A DNA stretch of 64,000 bases, taken from the NCBI RefSeq assembly GCF_002995785.1, contig NZ_PVXO01000073.1:1-64000 (forward strand), read 5' to 3'. Position numbers and translations under genes: made by a program. Origin of the DNA: Clostridium liquoris. Lineage in GTDB: Bacteria > Bacillota > Clostridia > Clostridiales > Clostridiaceae. Below are positions 46,037 to 55,118 of the stretch, in pieces. How positions within the stretch are numbered: the first letter of the stretch is position 1; each line of letters starts with the position of its first letter. The notes under the pieces are model-generated. The model did not search any database. It saw only the letters and a list, made by a program, of their open reading frames with translations, and was not told where the DNA came from.

Positions 46037-47143
46037 CTATTTATGAATTTTATCTACATTAACCATATCCATAGTAGAGAAGTTTTCTAATGGGAATTTA
46101 ACAGGTTCACCAGTAAGCCTTGACTTGTATGCAGCAAGTATTATAGCCATACCCTTTTTACCTTCTTCTCCATTTATTAAAGGCTCTCTATTATTTTCTA
46201 TGGCATCTATCATATCTTTGAAAAGATTTGTATGTCCAAATCCATAAACTGTATCTGGATCTTCTCCCTGCGCCTTTAAAATCTCTTCCTCGTTATCTTT
46301 GCCATCAGCAAATCTCCATGTCTCAATTTTATTTACCGCAAGTCCACCTATGGATACAGCTCCATTTTCTCCAAATATACTTAGAGTTTCTTCTAAATTT
46401 TTAGGATATACACAAGCACTTCCTTCAACAATACCAATAGAACCATTTTTGAATCTTATAATTATGGCTCCAAAATCTTCTGCTTCTATGTCTCTTAAAA
46501 AAGTATCGCATTGAGCATATACTGTATCTACTTCTCCACCCATCATCCATTGTAATAGATCTATATTGTGTATACACTGATTCATTAAGGTTCCGCCGTC
46601 TAATTTCCATGTTCCTCTCCATGGAGCCTGATGATAGTATCCCATATTTCTATTCCAAAGTATTCTTGCTGTACCATTAATAAGCCTTCCAAACCTATTC
46701 TCTTCTATAGATTTTCTTAGTTTTTGTATTGGGTCATTAAATCTATTTTGATGACTTACACATAATTTAACATTATTATCTTTAGCACATTTGATCATTT
46801 CATCTGCATCTTTTATTGATAAAGCCATTGGTTTTTCAACTATGACATGCTTTCCTTTATTCATGCAGTACATAGCTATTTCTGGATGATATCCACTTTC
46901 AGTAGCTATAGTTATTACATCTATGTCCTCTTTTTCTAACATTTCCTTATAGTCAGTGTAAACACCAACATCTAATGCATTTTCCATCTTTTCTATGTAT
47001 TCATTTTTCTTTGCTTCAGCCTTTTCCTTAACAATATCGCAAGTAGCTACTAATAAAGCTTCTTCATTATTACCAACTAAAGCTTCTATATGCTTATATG
47101 AAATTCTTCCACAACCTATAATTGCAAATCTTAACTTTTTCAC
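46037..47143 (-). CDS. Gfo/Idh/MocA oxidoreductase, WbpB/WlbA-like
   Basis: NAD-dependent sugar oxidoreductase, 368 residues: FAIIGCGRISYKHIEAL (Rossmann), IATESGYHPEIAMYCMNKGKHVIVEKPMAL (EKP motif), CVSHQNRFNDPIQKLR and DGGTLMNQCIHNIDLLQWMMGG. In the Wbp/Wlb pathway this family oxidises C3 of UDP-GlcNAcA for the aminotransferase that follows. The GTG at 47143 is preceded by GAGGTGATTTTT; another GTG at 47152 overlaps this site. It lies between WbpD-like and WbpA-like genes. Confidence 0.93.
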   Translation of the reverse strand: MKKLRFAIIGCGRISYKHIEALVGNNEEALLVATCDIVKEKAEAKKNEYIEKMENALDVGVYTDYKEMLEKEDIDVITIATESGYHPEIAMYCMNKGKHVIVEKPMALSIKDADEMIKCAKDNNVKLCVSHQNRFNDPIQKLRKSIEENRFGRLINGTARILWNRNMGYYHQAPWRGTWKLDGGTLMNQCIHNIDLLQWMMGGEVDTVYAQCDTFLRDIEAEDFGAIIIRFKNGSIGIVEGSACVYPKNLEETLSIFGENGAVSIGGLAVNKIETWRFADGKDNEEEILKAQGEDPDTVYGFGHTNLFKDMIDAIENNREPLINGEEGKKGMAIILAAYKSRLTGEPVKFPLENFSTMDMVNVDKIHK

Positions 47144-47199
47144 AAAAATCACCTCATAATTTTATTATAGGATAAGCCAGAATGGCTTATCCTTCAAAA

Positions 47200-48516
47200 T
47201 TAAAGTTTATATATTTTTTCCCTATTGTTTTTAACTTCTTTTGTAGCATTTCTTGTATCATAAATTAGCTTTGCTTTTTCAGCTAACTCTTCGTAATCTA
47301 TGCTACTATGGCTAGTAGTAATAACTACTATATCACTTTCACCTACTACTTCTTTCCAGTCTACTGTAAAGTATTTCTTTCCCTTATGTTCAAATTCAGG
47401 AATATATGGGTCACAAATCATAACATTTGCACCATTCTTCTCTAAATGTTCTATTACTTTTAGTGCTGGAGATTCTCTCATATCATCTATATCGTTTTTA
47501 TAGGCTACACCCATAAGTAATACCTTGGCACCATTCATAGCCTTCTTTTCTTTATTTAATAACTTCATTACATTATCAACAACATATTCTGGCATCTGAT
47601 CATTAATTCTACCAGAAGTCTGAATTAAGCTTGTATGGAAGTCATATTCTTTTGCTTTCCACTCTAAGTAGAATGGATCTAGAGGTATACAGTGTCCACC
47701 AATACCTGGACCTGGGTAAAATGCCATAAATCCATAAGGCTTAGTTTTTGCTGCATCTATTACTTCCCAAACATCTATATTCATCTTATTACATAATACA
47801 GCTATTTCATTTGCTAGTGCTATATTTATGTTTCTAAAAGTATTTTCAAGTATTTTTTCCATTTCTGCAACAGCTGGTGATGATACTGTGTGTATTTCTC
47901 CTTTTAATACATTCTTATATAATGCAGCTGCAACTTCTGTACACTCTGGAGTGCATCCTCCTACTACCTTTGGTGTATTTTTAGTTTTGTACTGCTTATT
48001 ACCTGGGTCAACCCTTTCCGGTGAAAATGCTAAAAAGAAATCTTCTCCACATTTAAGCCCAGTTTCTTCAAGTATTGGTTTTAATACTTCTTCTGTAGTT
48101 CCTGGATATGTTGTGCTTTCCAAAACTACTAACATACCCCTGTGTAAGTATTTTGCAACACTTCTAGTTGAATTTACCACATAAGATAAATCTGGTTGCT
48201 TATATATATCAAGTGGAGTTGGAACTGCTATACAAACAGCATCTACTTCTTCTGCAAAGCTAAAATCAGTAGTAGCTTTTAGCAAGCCCTTTCCTACTAT
48301 TGTCTTTAGATCTGTATCTACCACATCTCCTATATAATTATGTCCTTTATTTACCATTTCTACTTTTTGCTCTTGAACATCGAATCCTATAACTTTATAT
48401 CCAGCCTTAGCTTTTTCTACTGCTAGCGGTAATCCTACATAGCCAAGTCCTACTACTCCAAGCTTTGCTGTTTTATTCTCCAATTTTTTTATTAATTCAT
48501 CTCTTATTTGTGACAT
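47200..48516 (-). CDS. UDP-N-acetylglucosamine 6-dehydrogenase, WbpA-like
   Basis: A UDP-sugar C6 dehydrogenase of 438 residues making a UDP-uronic acid with 2 NAD+. N-terminal Rossmann KLGVVGLGYVGLPLAVEKAKAGY, AFSPERVDPGN, catalytic cysteine in GPGIGGHCIPLDPFYLEWK, and VLLMGVAYKNDIDDMRESPAL. The HCIPLDP form is typical of WbpA/WecC-type enzymes acting on HexNAc substrates rather than UDP-glucose dehydrogenases. GGAGG precedes the ATG. It is the first step of the diacetamido-uronate route. Confidence 0.95.
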   Translation of the reverse strand: MSQIRDELIKKLENKTAKLGVVGLGYVGLPLAVEKAKAGYKVIGFDVQEQKVEMVNKGHNYIGDVVDTDLKTIVGKGLLKATTDFSFAEEVDAVCIAVPTPLDIYKQPDLSYVVNSTRSVAKYLHRGMLVVLESTTYPGTTEEVLKPILEETGLKCGEDFFLAFSPERVDPGNKQYKTKNTPKVVGGCTPECTEVAAALYKNVLKGEIHTVSSPAVAEMEKILENTFRNINIALANEIAVLCNKMNIDVWEVIDAAKTKPYGFMAFYPGPGIGGHCIPLDPFYLEWKAKEYDFHTSLIQTSGRINDQMPEYVVDNVMKLLNKEKKAMNGAKVLLMGVAYKNDIDDMRESPALKVIEHLEKNGANVMICDPYIPEFEHKGKKYFTVDWKEVVGESDIVVITTSHSSIDYEELAEKAKLIYDTRNATKEVKNNREKIYKL

Positions 48517-48623
48517 TGTTTTAACCTCCTAGGTTTTAGATTTACACCACATAAAATTATACACTTTGTTAATATGGCGGTCAAACTTTTTTATATTTAA
48601 TTTAAAATTTTATAACAATATTT

Positions 48624-49808
48624 TTATTTTATTAAAGAATCATAAATAGAAATAACCTTCTTTGCATTTATATCCCAAGTAAAATTTTCTTCAACAGTTT
48701 TTTTACCTATTTCCCCTATTTCTATTCTTTTTTTCTCGTTGCTTATGAGAAAATCCAAAGTCTTGGTTAAATCCCCCACATCTTCTCTCTGCACTAGAAA
48801 GCCATTATATCCATGTATTATTGCATCTTCTATTCCTTCGCCTTTAACTCCTATAACTGTTTTACCCTGAGACATAGCTTCAATATATACAACTCCAAAT
48901 CCTTCACTATAGCTTGGTAGGGAAAATATATCACAGGAAGCCATATGCCGCATTACTATATCATGTTCTAATTTACCTAAAAACTTCACATTTCCCTTTA
49001 AGCCTAAATTATTAACAAGACTTACAAGCCTAGGCTTTTCAGGGCCTTCACCTATTATTTCATATTCAATATCAGGATATTTTGCTATAAGTTTAGCAAT
49101 TGCTTTAATGTTTATATCTACACCCTTTGTTTTTATTAAATTAGATACACTTAATATTTTAATTGTATGTTTCTTTTCTTTTTTATCCTTACATTGATTA
49201 TGTAAATAGGTTTTATCTATACCATTATTAACAACTTCTATTTTAGAGTAAAAGCTTTCATCCTTAACTAATCTTTGTAATTTACTGCTTACAGTTATTA
49301 TTTTATCTACTCTGTCTAATACTTTGAATAATGCTTTTCTACATTTTTCATTCTTATTTAAAGTATTTTGAAAATCTTGACCATGTATAGTCACCACATG
49401 GGGAACATTATATTTTTCATTTACTAACATAGCACCATATCCATCAGGTAGGGCTACATTGGAATGGATTATTTCAAATTTAAAATTTCTATATATATCC
49501 TCTATAGTTTTCTTTATGCCAAGCCCCATAAAAACACCGGATTTATGAAATAAATATCCTTTAGGAAATTCAACATATCTGGGATAATATATTTCTATTG
49601 AATCCATATTTACCTTATAGGGAATTTCAGAATAAGCTCTCCACTTATGGTTAATCCTATTTATAGGGAAAGCTGCCCAAGGAACAGGGCTTACCACCTT
49701 AACTTCGCATCCTTGCTCTATAAGAGCTTTAACCTGCTGATGAATGAAAATTCCAGACATACTATTAAAAGTTGATGGATACATATGAGAAATCACTAAA
49801 ACTTTCAT
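48624..49808 (-). CDS. family 4 glycosyltransferase
   Basis: A 394-residue GT-B enzyme: SHMYPSTFNSMSGIFIHQQVKALIEQGCEV, EIIHSNVALPDGYGAMLV, and LPSYSEGFGVVYIEAMSQGKTVIGVKGEGIEDAI (EGFGxxxxEA). The ribosome site is AAGGTG six bases before the ATG. It lies between the dehydrogenase and aminotransferase genes, so it is in the same transcription unit; the donor is unknown. Confidence 0.94.
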   Translation of the reverse strand: MKVLVISHMYPSTFNSMSGIFIHQQVKALIEQGCEVKVVSPVPWAAFPINRINHKWRAYSEIPYKVNMDSIEIYYPRYVEFPKGYLFHKSGVFMGLGIKKTIEDIYRNFKFEIIHSNVALPDGYGAMLVNEKYNVPHVVTIHGQDFQNTLNKNEKCRKALFKVLDRVDKIITVSSKLQRLVKDESFYSKIEVVNNGIDKTYLHNQCKDKKEKKHTIKILSVSNLIKTKGVDINIKAIAKLIAKYPDIEYEIIGEGPEKPRLVSLVNNLGLKGNVKFLGKLEHDIVMRHMASCDIFSLPSYSEGFGVVYIEAMSQGKTVIGVKGEGIEDAIIHGYNGFLVQREDVGDLTKTLDFLISNEKKRIEIGEIGKKTVEENFTWDINAKKVISIYDSLIK

Positions 49809-49818
49809 ATTTTACACC

Positions 49819-50922
49819 TTATTTTTGTAAGAACTTTTTCATACAGCTAGCCACATATTCCTGTTGTTCTCTTTTAATTTCAGGGTACATAGGTAACGCA
49901 AAAGTAAGCTTACAGGTCTCATCCGCTACAGGTAAGTCTCCTTCTTTATATCCTAAATATTTATATACCTGTAACATTTGAACAGGCACCGGATAATAAA
50001 CTGCCGTTGAAACTCCATTTTCTTTTAAGAATTCCACAAATTCATCTCTATTTTTAGCTCTAACAACGTATTGATGATATATATGTGTGCAGTCTTTATC
50101 CTCATAAGGAAGAATAATATCTGTATCTTTTAGTAATTCATTATAGATATGGGCTTTTTCATATCTTAATTTATTCCATTGTTTTAGGTATTTTAATTTT
50201 ACCCTAAGTATAGCGGCCTGTATTTCATCTAATCTGCTATTGTATCCTATTATCTCATGATGATATTTCTTTTTACTTCCATGAACCCTTAATAATCTCA
50301 TCTTTTCTGCTAACTCATCATCATTGGTAACTATCATACCGCCATCCCCGTAGCAGCCTAAGTTCTTTGTTGGGAAGAAAGAATATGTACCTGCTTTTCC
50401 AATACTTCCTGCCCTTTTACCTTTATATTCTGATCCTATAGCTTGGCAAGCATCCTCTATTACAGGTATATTATATTTATTTGCAATCTCCATTATTTTA
50501 TCCATCTGACACATCTGTCCGAATATATGTACTGGAATTATAGCCTTTGTTTTTTCTGTTATCTTTTCCTCTATTTTTTCTGGATCTATGCATAAAGTAT
50601 TTTTATCTATATCAGCAAAAACAGGCGTTGCACCCAAAACTGAGGTTGTCTCTGCTGAAGCAAAGAATGTAAATGGAGTAGTTATAACTTCATCTCCAGG
50701 ACCAACTCCTAATGCTCTTAGGGAAATCATTAATGCATCTGTACCATTAGCTACAGCTATAGCATGTTTCACCCCTGTAAATTCTGCAATTTCCTTTTCT
50801 AGTTCTTTTACATTAGGCCCCATAATAAAATGAGCAGATTCCAAAACTTCTTTAATAGCCTTGTCTATTTCTTCCTGAATATTACTATACTGTACCTTTA
50901 AATCTAGTAATTCTACTTTCAT
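49819..50922 (-). CDS. DegT/DnrJ/EryC1-type sugar aminotransferase, WbpE-like
   Basis: A PLP aminotransferase of 367 residues using glutamate to aminate a keto-sugar nucleotide. Signatures: ANGTDALMISLRALGVGPGDEVITTPFTFFASAET, VIEDACQAIGSEYKGKRAG and SFFPTKNLGCYGDGGM, with the PLP lysine in PTKN. Overall it resembles P. aeruginosa WbpE (UDP-3-keto-GlcNAcA aminotransferase), from memory. It might instead aminate the product of the adjacent 4,6-dehydratase. An ATG follows AGGAGAG. It is 14 bases from the dehydratase gene. Confidence 0.93.
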   Translation of the reverse strand: MKVELLDLKVQYSNIQEEIDKAIKEVLESAHFIMGPNVKELEKEIAEFTGVKHAIAVANGTDALMISLRALGVGPGDEVITTPFTFFASAETTSVLGATPVFADIDKNTLCIDPEKIEEKITEKTKAIIPVHIFGQMCQMDKIMEIANKYNIPVIEDACQAIGSEYKGKRAGSIGKAGTYSFFPTKNLGCYGDGGMIVTNDDELAEKMRLLRVHGSKKKYHHEIIGYNSRLDEIQAAILRVKLKYLKQWNKLRYEKAHIYNELLKDTDIILPYEDKDCTHIYHQYVVRAKNRDEFVEFLKENGVSTAVYYPVPVQMLQVYKYLGYKEGDLPVADETCKLTFALPMYPEIKREQQEYVASCMKKFLQK

Positions 50923-50936
50923 TTTTTTCTCTCCTC

Positions 50937-52778
50937 TTAATTAATTTTTCTAGTATATGTAGGAACCTTCTTTTCCATTAATTTAAATATTTCTTCATTG
51001 TCTTTATATACTACATCTTTAAATTCCTTAATAGATTCCTCTACAAATTCTATACTATTGCCTGCTGGCTTCTCTATATAAATTTTATCATGTTCTGTAG
51101 AAGTCAATGCAATTTCATTCATTAATAGCTCTTCATATAGTTTTTCTCCTGGTCTTAATCCAGTATATTCTATCTTTATATCCACATCAGGTTGATATCC
51201 AGAAAGTCTTATTAAATCTTTAGCAAGATCTGCTATCTTCACTGGTTCACCCATATCTAGTACAAAAATTTCCCCACCTTTAGCCATAGCTCCTGCTTGT
51301 ATAACTAATTGAGCTGCTTCAGGTATGGTCATAAAATATCTATTAATCTCCGGATGGGTTACTGTAACAGGACCGCCATGAGCTATTTGTTTTTTAAATA
51401 ATGGTATAACAGAACCATTACTTCCAAGAACATTACCAAATCTTACTGCTACATACTCTGTATCACTAATGGTATCAAAAGCTTGTATTATTATCTCACA
51501 AAATCTTTTTGTAGCTCCCATAATATTGGTTGGATTTACTGCCTTATCTGTGCTTATCTGTACAAATTTCTTTACCCCAAATTGGTGACTGCATTTTACT
51601 ACATTGTAGGTTCCAATTACATTATTTTTAATAGCCTCTGCTGGATTGTTTTCCATAAGTGGAACATGTTTATGCGCAGCAGCATGGAAAACCACCTCTG
51701 GTCTATATTTTTCAAATACCTCTCCAAGCTTTCTTTCATCTCTTATAGAAGCTATTATAACTTCCTTATTTAAATTAGGATAATTATAATTTAATTCCAT
51801 TTGAAGATCATAGGCATTGTTTTCATATATGTCTAATATAAGAAGCTTTTTAGGATTAAACTTGGCTATTTGCCTGCAAAGTTCTGAACCAATGGATCCG
51901 CCTCCGCCAGTAACTAATACAACTTTATCTTTTATATACTTATTGATATTATCATTATTTAACTTTACTTCTTCCCTTCCCAATAAGTCTTCTATATTTA
52001 CGTCTCTTATCTTGTTCATACTAAATTTACTGTCTATTATTTCATAAATTCCGGGAAGAGTTTTCAATTTAGCATTGGTATTCTTACATATGTTTATTAT
52101 ATTTCTCTTGGTAGCTATATCTACAGAAGGAATAGCTAGAATTATTTCTTCAACTTTATTTTCTTTGCATACATCAACAATATTTTCTCTTCCGCCAATT
52201 ACTTTAATGCCACTGATATGTTTTCCTTTTTTGCATGGATCGTCATCAATTAAACCTACTATTTCATAATTTAAATTGTTACTTCTCTTAATTTCCTTTA
52301 TAAGTAACGCAGCAGCATCTCCTGCTCCAATTATCAATAATTTTTTATTCTCTTTACCATTGCCCTTATCTGAATTCATTTCTTCAACAATTCTATATAT
52401 AAATCTTGTACCACCTAAAGTTACAACTGATAACAGCCAAAATATCACATGCACACCATAAGGGAATCTAATATATCTGGTCTCTAACAATTTATAATTT
52501 ATAAAGTAGCTATATATTAAAAGAACTACATTTGATAAAGAAACAGAATAGACTATTGACATTAATTCCTCTATAGATGCATACTTCCATATGCTATCAT
52601 ATAAATGGAATATTTTATTAAAGAATAGATTTATAATAACCGCAGGAATAATAGAAAGCTTAAAGAACTCCATGTATTCAATTGGTATTCTAAAATCAAA
52701 TCTTAATAATAAAGCCAAATAAAGGGATAAAATTACTAACAAGATATCATATAATATGAGTTTTTTATCTTTTTCCAT
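50937..52778 (-). CDS. membrane UDP-sugar 4,6-dehydratase, PglF/CapD-like
   Basis: A 613-residue protein with four N-terminal membrane spans (~8-115), a CoA-binding-like nucleotide domain (LLIIGAGDAAALLIKEI) and an SDR dehydratase domain (VLVTGGGGSIGSELCRQI). The active-site stretch STDKAVNPTNIMGATKR has methionine in place of the usual SDR tyrosine, which is normal for this PglF/CapD group. It converts UDP-GlcNAc to a 4-keto-6-deoxy sugar. The ATG at 52778 follows AGGATGTGAT. It is the first gene of the run after the galU terminator. Confidence 0.94.
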   Translation of the reverse strand: MEKDKKLILYDILLVILSLYLALLLRFDFRIPIEYMEFFKLSIIPAVIINLFFNKIFHLYDSIWKYASIEELMSIVYSVSLSNVVLLIYSYFINYKLLETRYIRFPYGVHVIFWLLSVVTLGGTRFIYRIVEEMNSDKGNGKENKKLLIIGAGDAAALLIKEIKRSNNLNYEIVGLIDDDPCKKGKHISGIKVIGGRENIVDVCKENKVEEIILAIPSVDIATKRNIINICKNTNAKLKTLPGIYEIIDSKFSMNKIRDVNIEDLLGREEVKLNNDNINKYIKDKVVLVTGGGGSIGSELCRQIAKFNPKKLLILDIYENNAYDLQMELNYNYPNLNKEVIIASIRDERKLGEVFEKYRPEVVFHAAAHKHVPLMENNPAEAIKNNVIGTYNVVKCSHQFGVKKFVQISTDKAVNPTNIMGATKRFCEIIIQAFDTISDTEYVAVRFGNVLGSNGSVIPLFKKQIAHGGPVTVTHPEINRYFMTIPEAAQLVIQAGAMAKGGEIFVLDMGEPVKIADLAKDLIRLSGYQPDVDIKIEYTGLRPGEKLYEELLMNEIALTSTEHDKIYIEKPAGNSIEFVEESIKEFKDVVYKDNEEIFKLMEKKVPTYTRKIN

Positions 52779-52928
52779 TATTATCACATCCTAAGACTAA
52801 AATAGTATTATATTACTTTAACCATTTTACAACATTTAAAAAAATATTCAATAAGCAGATTTTTTAACATAACAAAAGTTTAACATAACAGGAATAAAAA
52901 ATATATAGAGTTTACAATTTGTATACAA

Positions 52929-52965
52929 AAATTCAACCCCTTTACCAAACTAGGAAGTTGAATTT
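52929..52965 (-). terminator. terminator downstream of galU
   Basis: AAATTCAAC pairs with GTTGAATTT across ~19 bases; the minus-strand 3' flank is TTGTATAC. The rest of the 52779-53002 spacer is AT-rich and should also hold the promoter for the polysaccharide genes. Confidence 0.6.
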
Positions 52966-53002
52966 CTTAATTTTTTATTAAATTACATCTATATTCTATT
53001 AT

Positions 53003-53881
53003 TTATTGAAATTCATTATTATTCTTAATTTTTAGCAAATAATTCATAAAAGGTTCCCTTAAATCCTGTCTTTTTAGGGCAAATTCTACAGTGGCTTCTA
53101 AAAAACCTAATTTATCACCTACATCATATCTTCTCCCTTGAAAAGCATAGGCATACATTGCTTCCTGATTAGCTAAAGTTCTTAATGCATCTGTTAATTG
53201 AATTTCTCCACCTTTACCTGGATTAGTATTTTGAAGAATATCAAATATTTGAGGAGTTATTATGTATCTTCCAAGTATGGCAACATTGGAAGGTGCTTCC
53301 TCAACTTTAGGCTTTTCGATTAAATCCTTTACTTTATAAACCCTATCTTCTATATACATTCCTTTTATTATACCATACTTATATACATCCTGTGATGGAA
53401 CTTCTTGAACTCCTAAAATGGTAGTTTTATACTCATTAAAGCAATCTATCAACTGCTTTAAACATGGAACCTCACTATCTACCACATCATCTCCTAACAT
53501 AACAGCAAAGGGTTCATTGCCGACGAAAGTCCTTGCACATCCTATAGCATGACCTAACCCCTTAGGTTCCTTCTGTCTAATATAATAAATATCTGCCATA
53601 TTTGAAATATCTTCTACCATTTTTAATAAATCATCTTTCCCCGTATTCTGAAGCTGCTGCTCTAGTTCTATAGATTTATCAAAATGATCTTCTATAGCCC
53701 TTTTATTTCTTCCTGTTATAATTAATATTTCTTCTATGCCTGAAGCTACAGCCTCTTCTATTATATATTGTATTGTTGGTTTATCAACTATTGGAAGCAT
53801 TTCCTTAGGTTGTGCTTTGGTAGCTGGTAAAAATCTTGTACCTAATCCTGCTGCAGGTATTATAGCTTTCTTAACTTTCAT
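53003..53881 (-). CDS. galU: UTP-glucose-1-phosphate uridylyltransferase
   Basis: Makes UDP-glucose from glucose-1-phosphate and UTP. Motifs: AIIPAAGLGTRFLPATKAQPKEMLPIVDKPTIQYIIEEAV, VMLGDDVV, FNEYKTTILGVQEVP, and IEKPKVEEAPSNVAILGRYI. 292 residues from the ATG at 53881 (AAAGGAG). With the phosphoglucomutase-type gene at 55119 it supplies UDP-sugars to the locus. It has a terminator downstream. Confidence 0.97.
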   Translation of the reverse strand: MKVKKAIIPAAGLGTRFLPATKAQPKEMLPIVDKPTIQYIIEEAVASGIEEILIITGRNKRAIEDHFDKSIELEQQLQNTGKDDLLKMVEDISNMADIYYIRQKEPKGLGHAIGCARTFVGNEPFAVMLGDDVVDSEVPCLKQLIDCFNEYKTTILGVQEVPSQDVYKYGIIKGMYIEDRVYKVKDLIEKPKVEEAPSNVAILGRYIITPQIFDILQNTNPGKGGEIQLTDALRTLANQEAMYAYAFQGRRYDVGDKLGFLEATVEFALKRQDLREPFMNYLLKIKNNNEFQ

Positions 53882-54003
53882 TAGAAGCTCTCCTTTCATT
53901 TAACCATATTCCCCAATATAATATTAATATATTATTAATTTTTCCATTCAATAATATATAATTTGCACAATGGTACAATATTATACTTTGAACTATATGG
54001 CTT

Positions 54004-55086
54004 TTAGTTGTTATTGCTGTTTAAAATACTATCTAACTTTATCACTATTTCATCCTGTGGATCTAATTTTTTAGCAATGTTTAAATGTTTTTTTGCCTCC
54101 TCTATTTTCCCAGCATTTATATAGCACATTATAAGATTAGTACAAATTTCCACAGATTTTGTAACTTCGAAAGCCTTTCTCAAGAATTCTATGGCCTTTT
54201 CAAAGTTTCCAAGAGAGGCATAGTTAATACCTAACTCATTGATAAGTTCAGGCATATTACTGTCTATATTTATAGCCTCTATTAAATAATATATTGCCTT
54301 TTCATAATTTTCTAGTATCCTATAAGCAATAGCAATATAATAATATAATTCTACATCATCATTAAATTCATCCAATAGTGGAATCAAAAGTGATAATGAC
54401 TTTTGGGGGTCATCATATATTAACTGTTTTCCTTTTTCATAATCTACTACATTTTTTAATGAAATCTTAAGTTCCGTAATTTCTTTTGTCTCTTCTCCTC
54501 CAGTTTTTAAATAATTATTTAATGCAATTAAAGCATTTTCATAGTCTTTATCATCTCTTTTTATTAAACATTCGTATAAATAAGGCATAGCATACTGTGA
54601 AAAAATTGACTTGGCTTTTTCTATAATGGAAAGTTCTTCTTCTTTATATATCCTATCCAAACTTCTTAATTTATCTGCTAACATTATTAGTTTATTATAA
54701 TTTTCTTCATTTTCTTCAATTTCTATTAGGCCTTTCAGCATAATATAGGCATCTTCATACTGCTTTTTATCAACTGCCTTATATATTTTTCCTTTTATAA
54801 ATTTAATACTTTCAGGTACATTTAATAGTATTTTCTTGTACACCTTATTAAATTTAAAATTTTTATCCGCTCCTAATACAAAAAACATAGCTTCTATGAA
54901 GTAGCCTGCAGGTATGCTATCCATTTTCTCTCCTGATTTTACCTTTTCTACTATATTTTCAGATCTAATAGGGATATATATTTTCTCATTTACCTGTGCC
55001 TTAAATATACTTTCAATTTTCTCTTTGTTAATCTCTAAAAAAAGTATATGAGATAATTTTTCTGAAAAACGGGATTTTATATCCAA
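54004..55086 (-). CDS. tetratricopeptide-repeat protein
   Basis: A 360-residue soluble protein. The first ~115 residues are not recognised (LSHILFLEINKEKIESIFKAQVNEKIYIPIRSENIVEKV). Helical repeats follow, with clear TPRs at ~245-345 (DVELYYYIAIAYRILENYEKAIYYLIEAINIDSNMPELINELGINYASLGNFEKAIEFLRKA). TPRs bind proteins; the partner is unknown. The start is TTG at 55086 behind GGAGATG. It lies between galU and the sugar-phosphate mutase gene; the role in glycan assembly is inference only. Confidence 0.8.
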   Translation of the reverse strand: MDIKSRFSEKLSHILFLEINKEKIESIFKAQVNEKIYIPIRSENIVEKVKSGEKMDSIPAGYFIEAMFFVLGADKNFKFNKVYKKILLNVPESIKFIKGKIYKAVDKKQYEDAYIMLKGLIEIEENEENYNKLIMLADKLRSLDRIYKEEELSIIEKAKSIFSQYAMPYLYECLIKRDDKDYENALIALNNYLKTGGEETKEITELKISLKNVVDYEKGKQLIYDDPQKSLSLLIPLLDEFNDDVELYYYIAIAYRILENYEKAIYYLIEAINIDSNMPELINELGINYASLGNFEKAIEFLRKAFEVTKSVEICTNLIMCYINAGKIEEAKKHLNIAKKLDPQDEIVIKLDSILNSNNN

Positions 55087-55118
55087 TACTCATTCATCTC
55101 CTGTTCTTTAAATATATT

